DNA of 64,000 bases from Nyssa sinensis (GCA_008638375.1 CM018051.1:6427835-6491834); one strand, 5' to 3'; shown: positions 1 through 10,870, numbered from the stretch's first letter. Notes: a model not told the origin generated them from the letters alone. Translations and numbers: made by a program.

Positions 1-1063
1 GATATTTTTTAGTCACTCATTAAAAGTATATACAAATTTGATAAAATTATATGTTTAAAAAAAAAATAATGCCATTCTAATTCTTTATTAACATGCATAT
101 TTCTTATTTTAACACATGTAACGTTTTCTTTAACATGTGTTAATTATAATTAATTTAATAAAGTTAAAAATAAATGGAGACTCTTATGGGACCCGCCCAC
201 ACTCATCACAAAGTTTAAACAGGTAAACGGTTTTGGGAAAGGAAAAAAAATTTTGCGAGAGAGGGTTGGGAAAGGGGTCCCTCGCTCTGAACCCTCCATG
301 TTATCATCCCTAATTTATTCTCACTAAATTACGAGTGCCCTGAACCGGGCCTCGTGTTTTTTTTTTTCCAGCTAGAATGTATAAAAATATAATTCAATGT
401 GTCAAATTAAAACTTAAGCCTCTTATAGCGTAGCCAAGTTAAGTTGGCTTTCTATTTTTCATTAATAAAAACAAGCCTGTTAAAAAGTTTGATTGTATTA
501 CAGATTTTTTGCCCCACATCAAATTAGTGTTAGGTTGTCCCGTCTTATATAATAGGTATGACACCTTAACCTAATATGCAAATAATTTGGGTCAGAGACT
601 TGATTCGTGATAAGTGGTATCAAAGAAAACCAAACCCTTATCCAGTGCTAGTAGTGAGTCTCACGCCATTAAGGTTGATGGGTAAGTAGGGTAATTCAAC
701 ATCGCATGATAACTCTACATAATAGGCTAATCTGTTGAATTTGAGGCCTAACTTGTGACATTCATCTCAAAATGTTGGCCTACTCTAGCCTCCTTATGGG
801 TGTTTGTTATAAGGCCAAGTAGGAAGACTAGAAAACTTGGGCCTAGCAATCACTCTGGCTCATGAAAATTTTTTAGGTCGCAAGTCCTCACTTGGTCCAA
901 TCTAAGTCATGTTTTGCAAAATATGAACAAATAATTTATTTTGTTACTAGTATTGTTTTTGCTGTGTGAGGTGTTGGACTTTATTTGGATTATGAATTCA
1001 ACTCTAATACAGTTAATCCCTCTATGTGTTCTATACTAAGTCCATTTTCTTGTGATGTGCCAG
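1..1063 (+). other. Intron-like sequence of membrane-gene copy A
   Basis: There is no ORF here. From about 480 onward the sequence matches the intron of copy B (4740-5449) and copy E (54600-55000), and it runs to an acceptor CAG at 1061-1063. Bases 1-305 match 11680-11888 and end in a TATCATCCCTA motif like the end of a hAT-type repeat. By comparison with copy B, exon 1 of this copy would lie left of the window. It is a decayed segmental copy. Confidence 0.6.
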
Positions 1064-1516
1064 TGAGCGGACGATTCATTCTTTTGCCAAAATCCATGGT
1101 ATTCTAATTTTTTCATCGGAGTAATAGTTGTCATCTTACAGACAGAGAGTAGTCTAGCATCACTGTTCAAAACAAATTATGCAACAATGCTAGTTTTCAT
1201 AGTAATTTTTTTTGTCTACATTCTAACATTGATCGCTGAAATAATGCTCAATATTGATCAACACCCAAATTGGGCTGCAATTTTTTGCAACATCAGTGTC
1301 ATCTTTGGTACACTCACTTCAATTGTGCTTATGTTGATCATCGTTCCACCTTTTCGGTGGTGCACTCTCGCTCTATGGGCGTTGCTTTTTGCAGTGATAG
1401 CAAGACGGACATATCATCAGCATTATCAATTCCTTTGTAGAGCACCACCTTTACTATTCAAAAACATTATCAATGTGCTAATAAATAGCAACACGAGTGA
1501 GCAATTAGCAATATAA
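1064..1516 (+). pseudogene. Exon 2 of membrane-gene copy A, frameshifted
   Basis: This is homologous to exon 2 of copy B (5450-5936) and copy E (55001-55487). The reading frame entered from the acceptor at 1063 reaches TAA at 1122-1124, because one base is missing after the codon for Leu near 1105. The downstream part stays open from an ATG at 1187 to the stop at 1514-1516 (109 residues). That part has three hydrophobic stretches and the family signature WAAIF-x2-IS-x3-GTL. It ends in SEQ plus a few residues, as in copy E. The function is unknown. An independent 109-aa protein from 1187 is possible but unsupported. Confidence 0.6.
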
Positions 1517-1954
1517 GTTCTATATAGCCTTTTATGGAGTATGTAAGTGGGGATTTACTAAATTGCCATTTTATATAAAATCTGTAAAAGTTAAGTTAAA
1601 TTTGATGGTTGTTCCATTGTGTTGCTGTATTGTTTGAATTTGAGATTCAATGTTTGGCTAATGCATTTTTCATATCGTAGTACTTTTATTTCATTGAATC
1701 TAAGCAATTTTTGGAGCAACTTGGGCGTTATCATTGATCATTACATAAAAAAAGGCAAGCTATATATCTATTGCATTATTTTATTTCATTTTTTATTTTT
1801 CTTTTGTGAAAGGAAGCAGTATTCCTTGCCGATGGTGGATCCAAACTGTTCACATAATGGGGGCAAAATTATGAAAATTGAAAATGGGGGCAAAATTATG
1901 AAAATTGAAATTTAAAAAGATGTCTTACAAAAATATGAAGAAAAAAAATTAGCG
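1517..1954 (+). other. 3' flank of copy A with a 27-bp direct repeat
   Basis: The first 200 bases match the 3' flank of copy E (55610-55740), including a shared stretch 'taaattgccatttt' and a later 'tggctaatgcat'. A 27-bp unit beginning gggggcaaaattatg is repeated head to tail near 1858-1912. I see no gene here. Confidence 0.5.
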
Positions 1955-2640
1955 CAATTCCTAATTTTTATAAAAAAAAAAATTATAAAAAGGAAAGATA
2001 AAAAATCAAATTTCTAAAATTTGGGAGTTGTGTATCCCCCATGGATCCCAACTTTGCTGGACTAGTCTACTTCTTACTTAGTGAGGTAATCCAAAAAATT
2101 TCATGAACCGAAAGCGTGGTGAATTAAACTCGAGACTACTATAATTACAGCACATCTTTCAAACCAATTCGCCCACCACCCGAGCTCTTATTCAATCTTT
2201 TCATTTTGGTCTCGGTTTAGGTAACACTCTTTATTTTAGCTTGGTGTTTACTATAGAAAAATGGTATCTAGACCCAGTTTATGTTAATTTTTAACATTTC
2301 ATCCACTCAAATTTAGAATCAATAAACACAGCACAATATTATCAATTTTTTTTTTAAAAAATCAATTATAAGTAGAATTCTCCAAATCGTGAAAAACAAA
2401 AGAGAAGTTAATAAAAATGATAATGCAAATATACTTTTATGTATGACAATTATTTTTCGAGAAAGAGAGAGAGGACGACCTTAATAATTCTCTGGAATTT
2501 GATATTAAGAACCTCTGCGAGAAAGTTTAATGAAATTTTTGCAAATTCTTGGGACGTACTTGTAGTTCTTCTGTTTCACATATATATTTATTATAGGTAT
2601 AACATATATACAAATTTCATTGAACTCGTTGAGGCAAAAT
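1955..2640. repeat. Dispersed repeat R1+R2 (fused copy)
   Basis: Bases 1955-2310 match 18785-19097 (R1), and 2311-2640 match 19990-20335 and 14220-14760 (R2). In the 18.8-20.3 kb copy the two parts are 0.9 kb apart. Here they join directly at an 'aattTAGAATC' junction. Short ORFs inside are full of frame changes between copies and are not credible genes. Confidence 0.6.
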
Positions 2641-3150
2641 TCTACACTTTTGGAATGATTTTTCTTTTTTAGAATTTCATATTCAATAGTGATTTTGTTT
2701 GATAGATCTCGATGTTTAGAATTTAAATATATAACTTTTTATTAAAAATAGATTTATAAATTTCAAGTTATTAAATTTTAATGATTTGCAAAACAAAAAT
2801 TATAACTGTTCTTGATTTCATGAAAAATTTGCTAAAAAATACATTTTTAGTATTGAATAACTAAATGATTTTATGGGTTAATATGTTTAGACTTGAATTA
2901 AATAATAATTTTAGTATTTTTTACAAACTGTTAGTCGCATGGCCCTTAACAATATACATAACTAAAGAAGACTTTTGATTTTCTTTTTCTTCACTAAATG
3001 AAACTTCGATTTTTAATATTATTTAAGTAAGAAAAAATATATGAAAATTTTAATTTTGTTAAAATATTGTAAGGAAGTAAAATGTTGTAGAATAATATAA
3101 TGCAGGAAAAAATTTCCTAACATAATTTAATATTGGTAACAGAGGAAGTC
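2641..3150. other. AT-rich gene-free stretch
   Basis: The sequence is AT-rich with many homopolymer runs. I see no ORF, repeat boundary or RNA motif. Confidence 0.5.
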
Positions 3151-3153
3151 ATT

Positions 3154-3195
3154 GTCCCACATCGCTCGAAATACAAAACTTTACTTCTTTATATA
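3154..3195 (+). promoter_or_regulatory. snRNA-type promoter: USE plus TATA box
   Basis: GTCCCACATCG at 3154-3164 is the plant upstream sequence element (USE) of U-snRNA genes. TTTATATA follows at 3188-3195, a gap of 23 bases. In plants a gap of about 23-25 is typical of the Pol III class (U6, U3), and about 33-34 of the Pol II class. I do not recognise an snRNA downstream, and no run of four or more T occurs before exon 1 of copy B. A degenerate second copy lies at 18466-18508. It may be a captured snRNA promoter or only a relic. Confidence 0.5.
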
Positions 3196-3387
3196 TAATT
3201 CCTTTCTTTTGTCCAGCAATTGGTACTGCTTCAGTAGGGCAAACGTGGCAACGATGGCCCGCATTGAAAATAACAGTGAGAGCAGGGTCAGAGGACCATG
3301 ATGGCGAAAGTGACCATGCAAACTGATGCCATGCCAAATTACGGGGTGGCAAAATGACCATGGTGACCATTGCAAGCCATGAATCCC

Positions 3388-3500
3388 TATAAAATGCCAT
3401 CTCTCCGTCTCTCAACGAAACCCCTTTGCTCTCACTATAATCCCTATAAAAGCCATCTCTCTGGCTCTCTAAAAACTCTCCCACTCAAAGTGCTGCTGTG
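3388..3500 (+). promoter_or_regulatory. Tandem TATA-box repeats ahead of membrane-gene copy B
   Basis: Two near-copies of a 50-base unit (aatccctataaaa...ccatctctc) each carry a TATAAAA box, near 3392 and 3444. They are followed by CT-rich sequence and two 'ctcactcaaagtg' repeats. The ATG of exon 1 lies at 3606. A start of transcription about 30 bases after the second box would give a 5' leader of roughly 130 bases. This is inferred from position only. Confidence 0.4.
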
Positions 3501-3605
3501 TCCACGAAGAACCCATTTGTCTCTCTGAAAAAAAACCTACAACCTCTCTCACTCAAAGTGGTGCTCTGCAATCCACCAATCTGATCGATTCAGTCAGTAT
3601 CTAAG

Positions 3606-5936
3606 ATGCCAAACCCTGAGAATCCTAGCTCTGAACAAAGCCGCAGGTTTGTCTCTCTTTATTCTTGTTCTACACTACCTTTTTTTTAGTGATTTTACAC
3701 TCTTAAAATTTTTTGGCTTCTATTAAGTTTCAACACAACTTAACATCTCAAAATTCAACCAAGCTCACTAAAAATTTATTCATAAATACTTGATACCTTT
3801 GTTCAACAGGTAAGCTATAGGCTGATGTGCAATGCACCCATTGCAGTGCTCCCGGAATCAATAAATACAAGCTCAGGCTAACTAGCTTGACTTAGTTCAA
3901 TTACAGATTTTTAAGAGGCAAAATTTTAAGCCAAATTCTCGATGTAATTTTATTTTCTACTTTTTAGCTCACAATAGAGAATGATATGATTTTGAATTCT
4001 ATTATTTTCTTCATAAAGTTTAAGATTGTAGATTTCTTAGTATGACATTCTTCTATGTTATCAATTCATTTTTTTTAAAATATATTTTAGTACCAGTTTC
4101 AATTATTTTGGACTTCTTGGAAGGAAAAAAAAATAGAGCCATTATTTTAAAAAGATGGACATTACTTTTTTGCTTCTAAATATTTAGTCAATTTTTATGC
4201 AAATTCCAATTTTTTTCCAGGCACAAAATTCTTATTAAATCTCATCTGAGTTTTGATGGACTTCAAATTAATTAAATACTTGTGAATGATATGATTTTCA
4301 ATTCTATTATTTTCTTCAAAAAGAAGAAGAAAAAAAAAATTTAACCCCAAAAACAAGTTTAAGATTTTAGATTTATTCGTATGACATTCTTGTATGTTGT
4401 GAATTTTTATTTTTATTTTTATAGATTTTTATATCAGTTTCAATTATTTAGGACTTCTTGGAAGGAAAAAATAGGGCCATTCTTCTAAAAAGATATTTTT
4501 CTAAATATTTAGTCAAATTTTTTGCAAATTCCAATTTTTTTCCCAGGCACAAAATTCTTATTAAATGTCATCTGAGTTTTCATGGACTTGAAATTTATTA
4601 AATACTTGTGAACGCAATTCATAATTTGTTGAGCAAACTTACTGTTTATGCAGTTCCAGCCAGAGATTAAGAAGTAATTTGAAAATGAATAAAATCATGC
4701 ATGAATAGCAGTACCTCAATAACAATTTGTAATGTCTCAAATATAATAATTATATTTATAATTATATGCTTAGCAAAAAATAATCATATATATATATATT
4801 TAGTTATTAATTTAATCACCCAAAGTCCAAAGGTTAGTTAACGAACAAATCATTATTGGATTATTATTAGTTTCCGGTTACAAATTATTCCTGGGCTTGA
4901 GAATGAGCGGGTTAGTTAGGTTTAGGCCAAGTTAGCACTACTTATAATTAGTTATTATGAGCCCAAGTCTGGCCTAAAAGCAAGTTTTTTAGTTTTGAAA
5001 TCTACCCGTGACAAATCGTATTAGAGTAAACCTGACTCCTTATCAAAGTGACACCAAGCATCAACACCGGTCTTTAGGGTAGACGAATAGATAGGCTGAT
5101 CCAATGTCTGATAATACCTTCATTTAATAGACTAGTCTTTTAAATTATGTGACAAGTCACCAACAAATGTTGATTCTCACCCTATGAATCTTTGTTATAA
5201 GGCCAGCTGGGAAGATTGGAAAACGTGGGCTTGTCAGTCACTTGGCCCAGGTAAATTGTGTAGGTAGCAAGTCCACACTTGGCCCCATCTAAGTCAAGTT
5301 ATGGAAAATATGAACAAAGATTATATTGTAACTAGTATTGGTTTTGCTGGACTTATTAAGATTATGAATACAACTCTAATACAGTCAAGCCCTCACCTAT
5401 ATTTCTATTATGTATTTTATGCTAAGCCCATTTTGTTTTGATGTGCTAGAGAGTGGAATGCCCAGTCTTTCGCCCCAATCCATACTGTTCTCTGGCTTTT
5501 TATGGGAGTGCTAAGTACTATCTTACAGATAAAGAGTAGTCGAGCATCACCGTTCGAAACAAATTATGCAACAATGTCAGTTTTCATGGTGGTCATTTTT
5601 GTCTATGTTGTAGCATTGCTGGCTGAACTACTGCTCGTAACGCATCCCTCAGATTGGGCTGCAATTTTTCATAACATTAGTGTCATCCTTGGAACACTTG
5701 CCTCAGTGTTGCTCATGTTGGTCATCATCTCACCTTATGGGTGGTCAACTTTCGTTCTATGGGTGTTCCTTTTTGCAATGATCGCAAGACAGACATACCT
5801 TCAGCACAATCAATTCCTTTGCAAAGAATTCTCTTTACTATTCAAAACAATTATTGATGTGCCACTATTCAAAAAAAATACCAATGCGCCAATGGATAGC
5901 AGTGTGAGTGAACAAAATGGAATTGACCGTGTGTAG
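3606..5936 (+). CDS. Two-exon small four-span membrane protein, copy B (unrecognised family)
   Basis: Exon 1 is 3606-3646 (13 codons plus two bases) and ends at donor AG|GTTTGT. Exon 2 is 5450-5936, after acceptor GTGCTAG. Joined in phase they give 175 residues with no internal stop. The N-terminus is polar (residues 1-22). Hydrophobic segments lie near 24-41, 56-77, 84-107 and 111-129, and the tail is basic then polar. Most conserved with copies A and E is WAAIF through GTL-x-S-x2-LML. The same exon 1 with the same splice phase occurs in copy E (52418-52458), which supports the model. I do not recognise the family. It is probably an integral membrane protein of unknown role. The stop codon TAG (5934-5936) lies inside an inserted copia fragment, so the original C-terminus was different. 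Confidence 0.6.
3970..4620. repeat. Tandem duplication within the intron of copy B
   Basis: Two diverged copies of a roughly 330-base unit lie head to tail (about 3970-4300 and 4300-4620). Each contains 'ggacttcttggaaggaaaaa', 'aatatttagtcaa' and 'aggcacaaaattcttattaaat' in the same order. Part of the unit also occurs in the intron of copy E near 52850-53000. Confidence 0.6.
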
Positions 5937-6487
5937 AGGAAAATGTGGAGCTGAATAACAAACCAAGCAAGCAAAGCCGTAGCTGTCAACTGGAGGAAAA
6001 TCAGGAGAAGTAGGACGACAACCGATTCGATCTTCTGCTATTATTTAAATTTTGAAAAGATATTCTGTTGTTATTTAAATTTTGAAATCTCTAGAAAATA
6101 GCTACTCTGCTGTACTGAAACTCTATAAAGAGCTATCCGTGTATCATGTTTCAGATATTGAAAAATATTAATTCAACTATCCTCTGTTTTCTTAATCTCC
6201 TTTACTTCTATCACTTCAACTGTTTTTATATGGTATCAGAGCTACAAAAAGACTAGCGTCTCATCATGTCTTCCTCTCCTTCCTCGTCCACTAGCACTGC
6301 TAATCCCTCCTCTTCTACCACAACAATCACTCCACTTTCCAATATCGTTTCAATTAAATTGATTGGCGATAATTATCCCATCTGGAAGGCACAATTAGTG
6401 CCCTATTTCCGTGGCCAGGAACTGTATGGATACCTTGATGGTAGATCCAAAATCCCTCCCCAAACTATTGTTGCTTCGCATTTTGAT
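5930..6487 (+). mobile_element. Truncated Ty1/copia element: LTR, PBS and start of gag
   Basis: An LTR-like segment begins TGTGTAGAGG at 5930, has a TATA box (ctctataaagag near 6120), and ends shortly before 6230. TGGTATCAGAGC at 6231-6242 is the primer-binding site for initiator tRNA-Met. An ORF from 6266 encodes a serine/threonine-rich start, then a copia Gag N-terminus (IKLIGDNYPIWK, then GQELYGYLDG). The element stops abruptly about 75 codons into gag. ACCGTGT occurs at 5926-5932 and again at 6488-6494, so the fragment looks inserted with a short duplication into the 3' end of membrane-gene copy B. No 3' LTR is present. Confidence 0.75.
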
Positions 6488-6960
6488 ACCGTGTAAATTC
6501 TATTTAATCTTTTGAGGAGTATATGTGTATGCTATTCTTGTTTGTTGTAATAATTTTTTTTTTTTTGACCTTTTTAATAAATAGACAAACAATAATGATT
6601 GATTATTTTGTAGTTGACTAATATGCTTTGCAAAAACAAGGTAACCATATGTAAATAGAGATCTTTCGTTGCTAATTTAATCACCCTAAAGTCCAAACTC
6701 CTTATGTTAATTAACCAACAAAACATTGGATTATGATTAGGTTGATTGGTTACAAATTATTACCGGGCCTAAGCATCAGGTGGGCTCGTTGGCTTTAAGC
6801 CAGGCAGCACTATCCATTAGTAGTTATTATGTGCCCAAACCTAGCCTAGCCCACCTATGAATAAGCCCAATCTTATTGAATTACACCGGGGCCTTAAACT
6901 CGGCCTGACGTGTTTTTTCAGGTAAAATGTATAAAAATACGGGTGTTATTTAAGTTTGGA
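6488..6960 (+). repeat. Displaced 3' UTR of copy B joined to intron-like sequence
   Basis: Bases 6495-6590 (aattctatttaatcttttgagg ... aataaataga) match the 3' flanks of copies A and E, so they are the severed 3' UTR of copy B. Bases 6600-6960 match the introns of copies B and E ('taatcaccctaaagtcc', 'ggcctaagcatcagg'). A close paralogue lies at 10935-11350. This suggests tandem gene copies that have lost their exons. Confidence 0.6.
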
Positions 6961-7603
6961 GCATTAGTAGCTTTAAAATTTTGGATAATACTACTGGTAA
7001 GATATCCTTATAACATCTTCAATGATAAATGTTATTTAAGTCATGTCAAAATTATATTTTAACAATCTTATATTTTAAAAATTTCTGTTACAATATTAAA
7101 ATACTATTATTCTTTTTTTTCAATCAGCCATTTGAAGCCGTTGGATAAAATATTCAAAGAAAAAAGTGACATGCCATGAATAATACATGCTATTCTTAAT
7201 GTCTATGTATCATTGGATATGACATTGGTACTTTTTGATGGAGGAAATAGCAACCCATTTTTGTAGCCTAGCCAAAATCTGGAATTGGTGGCCCCCTAGG
7301 AGACGGTCTTAATTTTGTATTTACTTATTTGTATTTCTACTACTATAGTACTGGAAATTTGTTTTGTTTTTTTGTTCTAATCCAAACTCAACTCATCAAC
7401 TGCAAATTTTAGTCACGTGGCCGGGTAATAAATTGAGATTTTGCTTTTTTTGAGCACATAATTAATTTCTGTACTCCAACCGAGCTACCTTGGGGTTATG
7501 AAATGAAAATTTGTTCACTTGATCTGTTGACCCTGAGGATGACAACTACTATCATTTAATTTCACCATCAATTTAGATCTCCGTGTGTGTTTGTGTGTGT
7601 GTG

Positions 7604-7639
<36 letters not shown>

Positions 7640-7641
7640 GC
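6961..7641. other. AT-rich stretch ending in GT/GA microsatellite
   Basis: I see no gene here. A (GT)n tract followed by a (GA)n tract lies at about 7584-7636, immediately before the hAT target site. Confidence 0.5.
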
Positions 7642-7649
7642 AGTAAAAC

Positions 7650-9085
7650 TAGGCCTGGCAAAACGGTTCCAAATCCGTCAACCCGCCCTAACCCGCCCAC
7701 TATCAACCTGCCCTAACCCGCCCATTTAGTTAGCGGGTCATAAACGGGTTGGGTAATAAGGAATCCGTCAATTTAGCGGGTCAATACGGGTTGAATATGG
7801 GTGTTTGACGGGTTGAGAATGGAAAATAATAAAATAGTATAAGAATATATATATATATAAGAATATATATATATATATAAATATATATATATATATTTAT
7901 ATCTCTATTTGAAAAAGAAGAAAATACTAAAACATATACAATAGATTATAAAACAAAATTAATATTTAGAAAATGTAATTCAACATCACCATATATATAA
8001 ACAAAACACAAACCAAAAATTTGTGATTCAAAATAAGTCTATTAACAAAACGTCAGTTTGGAAAAGTTATTTTGTGAGACTTTCGCTTACCATCCTTACA
8101 TAAAAGTAAATTTTTTTTTTTTGTTCTCTAAATACAAATTTTTCTTTAATTTCAATTTTAACTGTGAGACAGAGTACTCGTCAATTTGTGCTACTAAAAA
8201 TTGATAATTCAATAGTCAACGTTATTTCTTCTAGATTATTTCAAAGAGGCGGCTGTGATTTGCCTTCAAATTTGAGAATTAATTTGGGTCCAACATTTAA
8301 AATAATAATAATAAACAAAAAACAATAAAACAAAATAATTGAGAAATTTTGAAAAGGCATTCAATGTTCACAATTCCGTGAGTCAAGTCCTTGAAAATCA
8401 GGATAAGTAAGTGTATATGTATATATATATATATATATATAATGAACAGAGAATTGATCTTTTTTATTAGAAAATTTTATCTTTTATATGTTAGTTATTT
8501 ATGATACTGTCATTTATTTATCTATTTCAATAAATATAATTATTTTTAAAACAGTGTTCGACTCTAAATTTGATAGAAGAAATTTTTTTTAGTTGTGTAT
8601 TTGTCACAATATTAATATATTACACATGCAATCACAAATATATTATGTGATTATTTAATTTTAATTAATAAATAAATAAAATAATGTGAGCCAATTAAAT
8701 CAAGTCATAGTTTTACCAATTAAATCAATTGATTTTAAAGATCAAAGAATTCTGAGAAGAAGCTAGTATTATATCGTCTCATTAGATTTACTAATAGAGA
8801 ATTAAAAAAAATTTAATATGTATTCACAAAAGTTTTAACAGAAAAACGTGATGAATTTTATTAGTTATATTATTTGATTGAGATGTGACAATCTTAGGTA
8901 GTGTTTTATTTATAAAAAAAAGTTGAGTAGCGGGTCAAATCCGGGTTGACCCGACCCGACCCATTTATGACCCGACCAGTATTCGACCCGTTCAATTCGG
9001 GTCAAATATAGGTTCAACCCATTTATGACCCGACCCGTTTATAACCCGCCCAAACCCGCCCAACCCACCCATTTTGCCAGGCCTA
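7650..9085. mobile_element. Non-autonomous hAT transposon, 1436 bp
   Basis: The ends are inverted copies of TAGGCCTGGCAAAA. The element is flanked by a perfect 8-bp direct repeat, AGTAAAAC (7642-7649 and 9086-9093), which is the hAT target-site duplication length. Inside each end lie many copies of ACCCGCC, GACCC and GCGGGT in both orientations, like transposase-binding subterminal repeats. The middle (7830-8920) is AT-rich with TA microsatellites and no transposase ORF, so movement would need a transposase in trans. Confidence 0.9.
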
Positions 9086-9318
9086 AGTAAAACCAAGGAA
9101 TACTGAAAAATTATATAGCTTACTTCATAAATCGGTTATATGCAGAAGGAACTCGTTGTCTCTTCTCGGGGGCTGCACAGATCATGACACCAAAAAAAGA
9201 AAGATAGCTAAATTACTCTCACTAACAAAACATATACCATATTAATGATTTTGTGCATGGATACAGCTGACTAGGGTTGGCATCCGTATGTCTCAAAAAC
9301 CAATTACCTACCGAGAAG

Positions 9319-9588
9319 TTATTTGGTACTCCCCAAGTATGTATTTCCAAGAATGAAATAATGTGTCACATATGCATTATGAACACGTGCCATATCATCA
9401 TATTCCGGGGCGAAGGTTTTACCTACCCATGAATCTATTAGTCTTTTACCATTTATTGTATTCAGAAGATGGACAACGCTCTCCAGATACATTCCAACTT
9501 CCTTATAATAATGCCCGGCCTGATCAATTTTATCCAGTGGTCCATAGCTTCTTGTTTTGGATACCGCATATGGAAGTTTCCTATCCAT
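9319..9588 (-). CDS. Unrecognised 89-codon ORF, exon-like
   Basis: This is an ATG-to-TAA ORF with balanced, soluble-protein composition (Tyr, His, Asp, Glu and Lys spread evenly). It contains the strings HYYKEVGMYLES and FAPEYDDMARVH. The frame remains open for at least 15 codons upstream of the ATG, so it may be an internal exon or a fragment of a captured gene. I do not recognise a family, and no paralogue appears elsewhere in the window. No splice signals were established. It could be a pseudogene fragment. Confidence 0.3.
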   Translation of the reverse strand: MDRKLPYAVSKTRSYGPLDKIDQAGHYYKEVGMYLESVVHLLNTINGKRLIDSWVGKTFAPEYDDMARVHNAYVTHYFILGNTYLGSTK

Positions 9589-10109
9589 ATAATAGTGACA
9601 ATGTACTGTGTATTTAAAAGTTAGGATAAATTACACAAATGTTTTAGAAGATAGCAAAATACATTTCTGATATATGAAATGGTCTATCTGTCAACTTTTA
9701 AACTAGAATAATAAAGTTAAAACCAGCAAATTAAACTAATTAAGCGTTTATATAATTTTTCCTAAAAATTTGCTAAGTAGGTGCCAAGCAAATTACAGAA
9801 TGACTAGATAGACATAAATCTCTTGATAATCGTAGCATATATGTGGGATCAAATTCAGTTCTCATTTAAGATGTGCATGGGAGCTTTAGAGAGAGAGAGG
9901 TTCTAAGTTTGTTACATTTTAAAGAGATTGGTGTGAAACTAAAATAATGAGCAATGTTTTGGACAATTGAGACTGGTGTGATTGTCTAATTTTAATTGTT
10001 ATATTTTACTCGTGACAGTTGTGCTGAGTAAAATTCAAATTAGGCTAGTATATAATTAAACTTCATAGGCATTTTATACATTTTAATCTAGCCTCTCAAT
10101 TATTATCCA
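9589..10109. other. AT-rich gene-free stretch
   Basis: I see no gene, terminal repeat or RNA motif here. A near-duplicate phrase 'ggctagtatataattaaacttcataggcattt' begins at about 10040 and recurs at 10155, leading into the next duplicated block. Confidence 0.45.
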
Positions 10110-10870
10110 CTGATTGTGCACAAACACCTAAAAATGGAAGATCTAATTAGGTTAGTATATAATTAAACTTCATAGGCATTTTAATCTACCCTTTCATGTA
10201 CTATCCACTGATTGTTCTGGTGCTAAGGTAATAAAAAAATTGACTTCCATTTGTATTACATTAGCATTAACCATGGATATGATACCAGCTCCAGTATGTT
10301 TTCTTTTTTGGATAAGTGAAAATGTATTCTAAACAATGCGCTAAGGGAGCGCAACACATGTACATCAGTACATGCAAGGTATACTAGAAGCAACAAAGAA
10401 GACTCCTAAAAAACTCAAGTCAAAAGAATATATAAGATCTAGCATATTCCCCGGAAGCCAACTTTAAAAAAAATCCAAAAAGCCAAAAATGAAAAGTATG
10501 AAGCATTTTATCCTTTGGCTTATTAAATGACGTCTATATCTTCCCTTCCAAATGCGCAACATGAGACATAAAGGGGCAACCATCTATTCCGACCTAATTC
10601 TTTTACAAACACATCCACCAATCATCCCCCAACAGATCCCTCATCAATTGTGGCATGACCCAAAAAAACACCAAAAATAGAAACTAGCAGCACCATTCAA
10701 TAGAACACACACCTAAAATGGAATGGCCCATGTGATCTAAAGCTTTATGTTATTATATAATTCAACTTCATTAGGCAATAAAATCTAGCATTTTAATATA
10801 GTTTACTATGTTGTGTTTTGGGAGTCGAGGGTAGTTTGAAAGTTTTGACATGGCCGACGTAGTGTCTCAA
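10110..10870. repeat. Segmental duplication block S1
   Basis: The block is homologous to 13005-13570 and 19250-19560. All three share 'atggatatgataccagct' (slightly changed in S2) on the left and 'ttatgttattatataattcaactt' on the right. S1 and S2 carry a roughly 0.4-kb insertion at this point that S3 lacks. Confidence 0.75.
10287..10737 (-). mobile_element. 5'-truncated LINE-like insertion (S1 copy)
   Basis: This sequence is absent from the empty-site paralogue at 19396-19410. Read on the minus strand, the degraded coding sequence resembles the C-terminal end of plant LINE ORF2, around a stretch reading APLCLM-x2-IWK. A non-coding tail ends at the left edge. Frameshifts and stops are present. 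The identification rests on this weak resemblance, and a target-site duplication is not clear. It could instead be another retrosequence. Confidence 0.5.

Noticed and set aside
2057..2090. Helitron-like 3' end: CCAGC-ttt-GCTGG hairpin followed by CTAGT (best seen at 18829-18846)
   Set aside because: The copies at 2 kb and 18.8 kb stay homologous on both sides of the hairpin, so it is not a terminus.
3217..3420. C/D snoRNA-like ATGATGG...CTGAT pair near 3297-3326
   Set aside because: The boxes are too close together and there is no terminal stem. It is not supported as a snoRNA despite the upstream snRNA-type promoter.
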